Origin: Candidatus Yonathbacteria bacterium RIFCSPHIGHO2_01_FULL_51_10
GTDB taxonomy: Bacteria > Patescibacteriota > Minisyncoccia > Phycocordibacterales > UBA1539_B
Direction of reading: 5' to 3'
Assembly (NCBI GenBank): GCA_001823505.1
Contig: MHUS01000013.1
Location: forward strand, 1 to 10,576
DNA: 10,576 nucleotides
Part shown: positions 1-4,783 of the stretch, one piece after another
How the letters are laid out: the number at the start of each line of letters is the position of its first letter
Position numbering within the stretch: position 1 is the stretch's first letter
Notes under the pieces: generated by a model
The model's database searches: none
What the model saw: only the letters and a program-made list of their open reading frames with translations
Told to the model about the DNA's origin: nothing
Position numbers and translations under genes: made by a program

Positions 1-96
1 GGTTTCTCCAGAGGAGAACTGCCCGTCGAGCAGAGCGCAAAATCCCGCTGGGATTTTGACGCGTGCCTTCGGGCAGGCAGGATCCGAGCGCCTCTT
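1..96. other. Gene-free stretch with hairpins upstream of the rpsF promoter
   Basis: I see no coding region here. A perfect 9-bp hairpin lies at 38-58 (arms CAAAATCCC and GGGATTTTG, 3-nt loop GCT). Its A/T-rich arm ends make it terminator-like on either strand. A second hairpin at 64-75 has a TTCG tetraloop between TGCC and GGCA. A longer pairing, CTGCCCG at 19-25 with CGGGCAG at 70-76, could enclose the first. This may be the 3' end of an upstream transcription unit or an intergenic palindromic repeat. Confidence 0.5.
38..58 (+). terminator. Possible terminator hairpin of the upstream unit
   Basis: A 9-bp perfect stem with a 3-nt loop ends in GATTTTG, giving four U residues in the plus-strand transcript. 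It is weaker than the rpsR terminator because its U tract is part of the stem. The upstream gene is outside the window, so what it would terminate is unknown. Confidence 0.35.
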
Positions 97-125
97 TTGA
101 CTTTTCCCGCCCCATCTGCTAATAT
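97..125 (+). promoter_or_regulatory. Sigma70-type promoter of rpsF-ssb-rpsR
   Basis: The -35 box is TTGACT (97-102) and the -10 box is TAATAT (120-125), with an optimal 17-bp spacer. Transcription would start near 132. The rpsF ATG is at 136, so the mRNA would have a leader of only about 3-5 nt. No Shine-Dalgarno is present between the -10 box and the ATG. The -35 box itself contains a TTG in frame with rpsF, which automatic gene callers may take as the start. Confidence 0.75.
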
Positions 126-135
126 TCCTGAACGT

Positions 136-633
136 ATGAAAACACCTGAAATTAAAGAGCAAAGTGACCGCGATCCGAATATCTATGAGATCGGCTACCT
201 TCTCGTGCCCACGATCGCCGAGGACCGCGTTTTGGACGATGTAAACGCAATTAAGAACACCGTGGAGTCACTTCAAGGGCTCCTCATCTCTGATGGCGGT
301 CTACCCGAGCTCATCACGCTTGCATACCCAATGACCAAGACGGTTGCAAACAAGAACACGCACTACGAAAGTGGATATTTTGGATGGGTGAAGTTTCATG
401 CTCGCCCCGACATTCTCCCTGCACTCACGAAGTCGCTTGAAGAAAACGCACAGGTTATTCGCTTCCTCCTCATCACTACCGTCAAAGAGAACACCGTTCT
501 CCCCAAGCGCTTTGGCACCACGCCGCGCAAGCGCGAGGACCATGCTCCGGCAGCAGGGGAGCCGGTGGCGATCCTTACTCCTGCGGAGATCGACAAGACC
601 GTTGATGAGCTCATTAGCACCGCAACCGTTTAA
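136..633 (+). CDS. rpsF: 30S ribosomal protein bS6
   Basis: This encodes ribosomal protein S6, which binds 16S rRNA in the platform of the small subunit together with S18. The 165-residue product opens, after a short extension, with the YEIGYLLVPTIAED strand typical of S6. It later shows LAYPM, GYFGWVKF and VIRFLLI, the conserved beta strands of the fold. A charged tail of about 40 residues follows the S6 core (PKRFGTTPRKRED onward), making it longer than the usual 95-135 residues. I chose ATG 136 because the in-frame TTG at 97 is the -35 box of a strong promoter and would lie outside the transcript. It is first in the classic rpsF-ssb-rpsR operon, with ssb starting 5 nt after the stop. No Shine-Dalgarno is visible, which fits leaderless initiation. 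Confidence 0.93.
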   Translation: MKTPEIKEQSDRDPNIYEIGYLLVPTIAEDRVLDDVNAIKNTVESLQGLLISDGGLPELITLAYPMTKTVANKNTHYESGYFGWVKFHARPDILPALTKSLEENAQVIRFLLITTVKENTVLPKRFGTTPRKREDHAPAAGEPVAILTPAEIDKTVDELISTATV

Positions 634-638
634 ATTAT

Positions 639-1082
639 ATGTACCTCAACAAAGCATTGATCTACGGCAACCTCACGCGCGACCCCGAGCTCCGCTCGCT
701 TCCTTCGGGAGCAAAGGTCACCAGTTTCTCGCTTGCGACCAATCGCGTTTGGAAGGACAAGAATGGTGCTAAGCAGGAGAGTACGGATTACCACAACATC
801 GTGGTCTTTGGCCGTCAGGCGGAGACATCCGCGCAGTATCTCAAAAAAGGCGCCACGGTCTTCATCGAAGGACGCATGCAGACACGCTCGTGGGACGCTC
901 AGGACGGCACGAAGAAATCCCGCATGGAGGTTGTTGCTGATCGCGTGCAGTTCGGGCCTCGCGGAGGCAATGCTCCCGTGGGGGGAAGTGACAAGGGGGC
1001 CAAGGACGCACCTCCGGCAGAGGAGATGGACACCATTGAGTATCCGGACGAAGAGGTTAACCCGGACGAGATCCCCTTCTAA
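639..1082 (+). CDS. ssb: Single-stranded DNA-binding protein
   Basis: SSB coats single-stranded DNA in replication, repair and recombination. The 147-residue protein begins MYLNKALIYGNLTRDPELR and continues with VTSFSLATNR, the start of the bacterial SSB OB-fold. It then shows the TDYHNIVVFGRQAE and KKGATVFIEGRM strands, with the fold ending near residue 108. A Gly/Ala-rich linker leads to an acidic tail ending in DEIPF. That tip matches the conserved acidic SSB tip (DDDIPF in E. coli), which docks partner proteins. The gene sits between rpsF and rpsR, the common bacterial order, 5 nt after the rpsF stop and 23 nt before rpsR. No Shine-Dalgarno precedes its ATG, so coupling to rpsF translation is likely. 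Confidence 0.95.
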   Translation: MYLNKALIYGNLTRDPELRSLPSGAKVTSFSLATNRVWKDKNGAKQESTDYHNIVVFGRQAETSAQYLKKGATVFIEGRMQTRSWDAQDGTKKSRMEVVADRVQFGPRGGNAPVGGSDKGAKDAPPAEEMDTIEYPDEEVNPDEIPF

Positions 1083-1105
1083 ATTAGCAGTTTCTCACTA
1101 TTACT

Positions 1106-1306
1106 ATGAACCAGTGCTTTTTCTCACAAAATAACGTCAAACACATCGACTACAAGAATACGGACATCATCCGTAAGTTTTTGACGCCCTCAGCGAGTAT
1201 CATGCCTCGCCGTCGTAGTGGTGTGTGCTCCAAGCACCAGCGCATGCTCTCGCTCGCGGTCAAACGCGCGCGCTTCCTCGGCCTCTTGCCGTACATCGCG
1301 CGATAG
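1106..1306 (+). CDS. rpsR: 30S ribosomal protein bS18
   Basis: This is ribosomal protein S18, partner of S6 on the platform of the small subunit. The 66-residue product carries HIDYKNTDIIRKFL, MPRRRSGVCSKHQR and KRARFLGLLPYIAR, which are diagnostic S18 segments. The length is normal. In zinc-binding forms the N-terminus has a CPxC pair plus Cys and His further on. Here the first Cys (C4), C41 and H44 remain, but the second N-terminal Cys is replaced (QCFFSQ), so the site looks degraded. It is the last gene of the operon; in many bacteria rplI (bL9) follows, but here a strong terminator comes directly after. Loss of bL9 has been reported in several CPR lineages. Confidence 0.95.
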   Translation: MNQCFFSQNNVKHIDYKNTDIIRKFLTPSASIMPRRRSGVCSKHQRMLSLAVKRARFLGLLPYIAR

Positions 1307-1330
1307 TATTAATTTAAAAAAGTTTTTACA

Positions 1331-1365
1331 GCAAAAAGACCACGAGTAACCCGTGGTCTTTTTGC
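1331..1365. terminator. Bidirectional intrinsic terminator between rpsR and efp
   Basis: A perfect 14-bp stem (1331-1344 with 1352-1365) has a 7-nt loop. It has AAAAAGACC in the left arm and GGTCTTTTT in the right, so a U run forms on either strand. It lies 24 nt after the rpsR stop and 86 nt after the efp stop, and so can end both convergent transcripts. Confidence 0.9.
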
Positions 1366-1451
1366 TTGTTGAACTATCTGGTAACAAGTATACCTCATTC
1401 ATGTACCGTTCTGCAAAGCAGAGAGGTGTGGAAAAATGTTTTTGCTTACGG

Positions 1452-2024
1452 TTAACTCTTGCCTACACGCTCCGTGTACTCCCCGGTTTCCGTGTTGATG
1501 CGAAGTACATCACCTTGGTTGATGAACATGGGGACGTTGATGGTTGCACCGGTCTCAAGAACGACTTGCTTGGTGCCTCCTTGAACAGTATTGCCCTTCA
1601 CGGCAGGTGCTGCTTCTTTAACAACAAGGTCTACTTTGATGGGAGTGCGGATGCCGATGATGGTTTCTTCGTTAAATATGACGGCAGTGACGATAGAGTT
1701 GACCTTGAGGAAGCGATCTTTCCCTTCAAGGACCGCGTCACTGAGAGCGAATCGTTTTGAGGGGTCGCTTGCTTCACAGAACCACGCCTCGCCGCGATTT
1801 TTGTAGAGATATTTGATCTCTTTGGTTTCAATATCCGCCTCCTCTGCCTTGTCGGCGGCATGAAATGACGCGGGGATGACCTTGCCCGTCAAAAGACTGC
1901 GGAGCTTGGTCTGGTTTTGCGGCTTGCGCATCTGCGTGCGAGCCACATGCGACTCCACCACTTCATGGGGCTCTCCCTGATAGATGATGATCTTTTTTGG
2001 TACGATTTCGTTGTATTCAAGCAT
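1452..2024 (-). CDS. efp: Translation elongation factor P
   Basis: EF-P binds the ribosome between the P and E sites and relieves stalling at consecutive prolines. The 190-residue product has the normal length and three-domain layout. Domain I contains KIIIYQGEPHEVVES and TKLRSLLTGKVIP. The family signature near the C-terminus is present (TGATINVPMFINQGDVLRI), as is the terminal GEYTERV. The tip loop of domain I is unusual. Aligned without gaps to E. coli EF-P from GEPY to LLTG, the position of the modified lysine K34 is occupied by Met32, within RTQMRKPQNQ, and PGKG is absent. Arg33 and Lys34 lie next to it and might substitute. No clear Shine-Dalgarno precedes the ATG. It is convergent with rpsR and divergent from the gene at 2190. 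Confidence 0.93.
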   Translation of the reverse strand: MLEYNEIVPKKIIIYQGEPHEVVESHVARTQMRKPQNQTKLRSLLTGKVIPASFHAADKAEEADIETKEIKYLYKNRGEAWFCEASDPSKRFALSDAVLEGKDRFLKVNSIVTAVIFNEETIIGIRTPIKVDLVVKEAAPAVKGNTVQGGTKQVVLETGATINVPMFINQGDVLRINTETGEYTERVGKS

Positions 2025-2045
2025 GATGGTTTCTGGTCAAGTACT

Positions 2046-2065
2046 AAAAAACGCGCCTATGCGCG
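2046..2065 (-). promoter_or_regulatory. Hairpin plus U6 in the efp leader
   Basis: On the minus strand a 5-bp stem (CGCGC, loop ATAG, GCGCG) is followed at once by six T residues. It lies about 22 nt before the efp ATG and right at the 5' end of the predicted efp transcript. It looks like a small intrinsic terminator, but its place at the start of the mRNA makes a 5' stabilising hairpin or block to read-through equally possible. Confidence 0.4.
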
Positions 2066-2073
2066 ATTGAGGT

Positions 2074-2102
2074 ACTATACCAAACTAGGGCGGGGAAGTC
2101 CA
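2074..2102 (-). promoter_or_regulatory. Likely efp promoter
   Basis: On the minus strand the -35 candidate is TGGACT (2102-2097) and the -10 box is TATAGT (2079-2074), 17 bp apart. Transcription would start near 2067, leaving a leader of about 43 nt before the efp ATG. The -35 box has two mismatches to consensus. Confidence 0.55.
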
Positions 2103-2109
2103 CGGGACA

Positions 2110-2138
2110 TTGACAAAACAACAAATAAATGCTAGTAT
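2110..2138 (+). promoter_or_regulatory. Strong promoter of the 148-residue protein gene
   Basis: A perfect -35 TTGACA (2110-2115), a 17-bp spacer and -10 TAGTAT (2133-2138) preceded by TGC form an extended -10 promoter. The start would be near 2145, about 45 nt before the ATG at 2190. Its -35 box lies only 7 bp from the -35 box of the divergent efp promoter. Confidence 0.75.
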
Positions 2139-2176
2139 GCACACCAGAAGGTTACCATCGCCCACCCACAATTCAT

Positions 2177-2183
2177 AAAGGAG
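2177..2183 (+). promoter_or_regulatory. Strong Shine-Dalgarno for the gene at 2190
   Basis: AAAGGAG lies 6 nt before the ATG at 2190. It is the only strong ribosome binding site I find before any gene in the window. It fixes the start codon. Confidence 0.8.
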
Positions 2184-2189
2184 TAAGCC

Positions 2190-2636
2190 ATGTCCAGCTC
2201 TGACAACAAGCTCAGTCCGGTATTCATGCTTGTCCCCATTCTTCTTTTTACTCTTTGGTTCCTGGTTGTTTCAGGGAAACCATCATCTTCTCGTCCACGA
2301 TCGGCACAAGAGGTCGCTCAAATCGAGCAGAACAAGAAAATGTTGCGCGGGCTCAAAAAAGATGACCTATTGGTTCTTTGTCAGACTGGAGACCCATCTT
2401 ACTACAATTTTTACCATGCCGTGAGGGATACTGAGAAAAATGGGGCACTCTTTTTAGCGGCACCAGGTTCCAGAATGATTGAGGATTTTATGGTGGATCA
2501 ATTCTCGAAAGGTCATGATGGACCACAAGATACTTTTAGTATGGTCAGGATTGAAAGAAGTAACCCTTACTATACGGAGATTCTTGAAGGATACGTATTC
2601 CAAAAAGATCAATTATTAAGTGTGTGCACCAAATAA
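2190..2636 (+). CDS. Small membrane-anchored protein of unknown function
   Basis: I do not recognise this 148-residue protein. Residues 11-28 (VFMLVPILLFTLWFLVVS) form one clear transmembrane segment after a short polar N-terminus, so it is probably an N-terminally anchored protein. A basic, Ser/Arg-rich stretch follows (GKPSSSRPRSAQ), then a soluble domain of about 105 residues. That domain has hydrophobic patches (DDLLVLCQTG, GALFLAA), an aromatic-rich part (SYYNFYH, NPYYTEI) and two cysteines (in VLCQ and SVCT). It has its own strong promoter, a strong Shine-Dalgarno and its own terminator, so it is a monocistronic unit. Codon choice is visibly more A/T-rich than in recA or ftsK, which with the atypical Shine-Dalgarno hints at acquisition by transfer. 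No function can be assigned. Confidence 0.82.
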   Translation: MSSSDNKLSPVFMLVPILLFTLWFLVVSGKPSSSRPRSAQEVAQIEQNKKMLRGLKKDDLLVLCQTGDPSYYNFYHAVRDTEKNGALFLAAPGSRMIEDFMVDQFSKGHDGPQDTFSMVRIERSNPYYTEILEGYVFQKDQLLSVCTK

Positions 2637-2659
2637 AGCCACACCAAAGAAGCTTCCCC

Positions 2660-2689
2660 GGCCGTCCCAAAAAAGGACGGCCATTTTTT
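2660..2689 (+). terminator. Intrinsic terminator inside a larger inverted repeat
   Basis: An 8-bp stem (GGCCGTCC 2660-2667, GGACGGCC 2675-2682) with a 7-nt loop is followed by ATTTTTT, giving a plus-strand terminator 24 nt after the stop at 2636. It is framed by a second inverted repeat: AGAAGCTT at 2648-2655 and AAGCTTCT at 2695-2702, continued by CACC and GGTG outside a 2-nt bulge. On the minus strand the larger structure could end transcripts of the recA cluster, although no U run follows there. Confidence 0.85.
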
Positions 2690-2709
2690 ATCCTAAGCTT
2701 CTGGTGAAA

Positions 2710-2761
2710 TTACGCCCCCTCCTTCTCTGCCTCAACAAATTTTTTGCGGATCTCGTTTAAT
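2710..2761 (-). pseudogene. recA': Detached copy of the recA 3' end
   Basis: On the minus strand this stretch encodes LNEIRKKFVEAEKEGA and a stop, against LKEIRKKFIEAEKEGA and a stop at the true recA end (3378-3428). The copies differ at 9 sites over these 17 codons including the stop. Eight of the nine are third-codon positions, and only K/N and I/V change the protein. Similarity stops at about 2761. Such mostly silent divergence is expected between recA genes from two related lineages, not from neutral decay of a recent duplicate. There is no recA sequence upstream, so the fragment is not a gene. It starts exactly where the broken prepilin gene ends, 668 bp from its counterpart. Confidence 0.8.
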
Positions 2762-3339
2762 GATCTACGTAAATGTTATTACTATGGGAAGTGCCATTAC
2801 ACCAGATAATATCTGGTTGACCATCGGAATGATAATATGCAGGTGTAGTCTCGCAGCGCGCCGCATCGTTGGGGTCTTCCAGTTGGGTTACGAGGTTATA
2901 GTCGTTCAGTCCCGCATTATAATAGCTGTAGACGTTGTTTCCGTCTCCCAATCCCGCATTCACTCCGACATTGCGCGGATCAACAGGGACTGATGGCATG
3001 AATTTATAAAAATTAGGGTCTGCGGTCAGCCATTGCCCGCCACAGGTCCCAACACTGTCGGCCCAATTAAAAAGATCGCTGGGTGTTCCACAGTAAGTAT
3101 TGTGCTCTTTAGGAGCCGGATAGGCGCCATACTCATCGTGATACAACGTCAGCGCCAGTCGTATCTGGTGAAGATCGCTTTTTCGTACCGCATCACGGGA
3201 TTTTCATTCGAGCACTGTTTAGGGAGGCAAGCATAACAGAAGAAAGCAGGCTGATGAGTGATGTCACCACGAGAAGCTCAATTAAAGTGAAGCCACGAGG
3301 TTTTCTTGGGCTGTTGATTTTATGTAGATAGGGGAACAT
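2757..3339 (-). pseudogene. Type IV prepilin-like protein, frameshifted
   Basis: Type IV pilins and type II secretion pseudopilins are made with a short leader cut by prepilin peptidase. From ATG 3339 the product has a basic leader, then RGFTLIELLVVTSLIS: cleavage after Gly16, the +5 glutamate (Glu21) and a hydrophobic helix. The frame breaks at residue 46-47 in a run of four A (plus-strand TTTT 3201-3204), giving a stop after 48 residues. Removing one A restores one 193-residue reading frame through SRDAVRKSDLHQIRLALTLY and HDEYGAYP, as in GspG-like pseudopilins, then a Cys-containing globular domain. Four cysteines remain in the C-terminal part. It lies downstream of recA on the same strand and ends at the detached recA tail. 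A sequencing error in the homopolymer cannot be excluded. Confidence 0.82.
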
Positions 3340-3377
3340 GCAGTAACCACCGATCCATTAAGGAAAAGAATGAATAT

Positions 3378-4412
3378 CTATGCTCCTTCCTTCTCCGCCT
3401 CAATAAATTTTTTTCGGATCTCTTTCAATAGTTCAGCTTTCACCTTTGGATTTTCCTTGAGGAACTGTCGAGCGGAGTCGTAGCCGCGGCCGATCTTTAC
3501 CTCTCCGAAGCCGTATGATGAGCCGGTCTTTGAGATGACCTCAAACTTTTCTCCGAGCGAGAGTATCTCACCTTCCTGCGAGATGCCCTCGTTGTGGATG
3601 AGGTCAAATTCCGCCTGTTTGAATGGCGCGGCAACTTTATTCTTGACCACCTTGGCGCGCGTCCGGCTGCCGATGACCTCTTCGCCCTTCTTGATCTGCG
3701 CGATGCGGCGGATATCAATACGGATAGAGGTATAGAACTTGAGCGCCTTGCCTCCCGGCGTGGTCTCGGGGTTGCCGAACATAACGCCGATCTGCATGCG
3801 GATCTGGTTGATGAAAATAACGATCGTGTTGGACTTGTCCACAATAGCCGTGAGTTTGCGGAGCGCCTGTGACATAAGACGTGCCTGCTTGCCCACATGG
3901 TGTGCGCCCATCTCGCCCTCGATCTCATCCTTGGGGGTGAGGGCTGCCACTGAGTCAACGACCACCACGTCGATCTTGCCTGAGCGCACGAGTGACTCGG
4001 TGATCTCAAGCGCCTGCTCGCCGTTGTCCGGCTGTGAAATGAGGAGCTCGTCGATCTTCACGCCGAGCTTCTTCGCATAGATGGGGTCCATAGCATGCTC
4101 GGCATCGATAAATGCGCAGATGCCGCCTTTCTTTTGCGCTTCGGCGATGACTTGGAGTGTGAGCGTCGTCTTGCCGGATGATTCCGGCCCAAATATCTCC
4201 ACAATGCGTCCGCGGGGAAGGCCTCCCACACCAAGCGCCCAATCAAGGCCGATAGAACCGGTAGAAATAGAATCTATCTCTACGTGCGGCTTCTCACCGA
4301 GCTTCATGATGGCTCCTTCACCGAACTTCGCCTGGATGGCGCGGATGGTCTCATCCACACTCGCGCCGGTTCCGCGGTCTTCTTTTTTTACTTTTGCTCC
4401 GAATTTTGCCAT
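3378..4412 (-). CDS. recA: Recombinase RecA
   Basis: RecA forms ATP-dependent filaments on single-stranded DNA, exchanges strands in homologous recombination and activates the SOS response where LexA exists. The 344-residue protein has the Walker A motif GPESSGKT (75-82), the catalytic glutamate in FIDAEHA (Glu105) and Walker B VVVVDSVAAL (149-158). DNA-binding loop L1 follows EIEGEMG and contains HHVGKQARLMSQALRK. Loop L2 lies in INQIRMQIGVMFGNPETTPG (201-220). Length is near the family norm (about 350), with a shortened C-terminal tail ending EAEKEGA. Its ATG lies 11 nt after the stop of the Ig-like protein gene and it has no own promoter that I can see, so it is probably transcribed with ftsK. 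No strong Shine-Dalgarno is present. Its last codons exist a second time at 2710-2761, so its 3' end may have been replaced by recombination. Confidence 0.97.
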   Translation of the reverse strand: MAKFGAKVKKEDRGTGASVDETIRAIQAKFGEGAIMKLGEKPHVEIDSISTGSIGLDWALGVGGLPRGRIVEIFGPESSGKTTLTLQVIAEAQKKGGICAFIDAEHAMDPIYAKKLGVKIDELLISQPDNGEQALEITESLVRSGKIDVVVVDSVAALTPKDEIEGEMGAHHVGKQARLMSQALRKLTAIVDKSNTIVIFINQIRMQIGVMFGNPETTPGGKALKFYTSIRIDIRRIAQIKKGEEVIGSRTRAKVVKNKVAAPFKQAEFDLIHNEGISQEGEILSLGEKFEVISKTGSSYGFGEVKIGRGYDSARQFLKENPKVKAELLKEIRKKFIEAEKEGA

Positions 4413-4423
4413 GAAGGTATTGG

Positions 4424-4783
4424 TTAAGGTAATGGTAAAGGTTGCAACACGACTTCAATACGCTCCTCGGTGGTGCGCTTGAAGTGGTCGAGTGCGCGTA
4501 CCACCAGTATATTGTATCCGGGATAGAGTATCAACGACTCACTGAAACGCCCCGCTTCATCGGTGAATATTTGTCGGTCATCAAGGTAGAGGTAGTTGAC
4601 CCCTTTGGCGATGCCTTGTACGCGGATGTCAGGAGAGGTGACTGTCGCCCCATTTTGGGGGCTGGTGACGGTGATGACCGGCCCGCGCAGGTACGGATAG
4701 AGTGCGAATGCCGCATATCCCACGACCAAGAGCGTCACAAAGACGAACGAGGCGATCTTGAGCATTTTTCGTGCGTGCATCAT
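4424..4783 (-). CDS. Membrane-anchored protein with one Ig-like (glucodextranase B-type) domain
   Basis: This 119-residue protein has one N-terminal transmembrane segment (about residues 9-29, KIASFVFVTLLVVGYAAFAL). After it comes one beta-rich domain of about 80 residues: VITVTSPQNGATVTSPDIRV, a YLYLDD turn, LYPGYNILVVRALD and RIEVVL. The TSPxNGxxV opening and the GYNxLxVxAxD strand resemble glucodextranase B-type and related Ig-like domains of cell-surface proteins, so it probably faces the outside of the membrane. Its ATG overlaps the ftsK stop by 4 nt (ATGA), a sign of translational coupling, and a weak AGAAGG lies just upstream. A second ATG follows at once. recA begins 11 nt after its stop. 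Its role beside ftsK and recA is unknown; a link to the division site is only a guess from context. Confidence 0.85.
   Translation of the reverse strand: MMHARKMLKIASFVFVTLLVVGYAAFALYPYLRGPVITVTSPQNGATVTSPDIRVQGIAKGVNYLYLDDRQIFTDEAGRFSESLILYPGYNILVVRALDHFKRTTEERIEVVLQPLPLP

Noticed and set aside
97..135. N-terminal extension of rpsF from TTG 97
   Set aside because: The TTG belongs to a near-consensus -35 box with a 17-bp spacer to TAATAT, and S6 homology begins after ATG 136.
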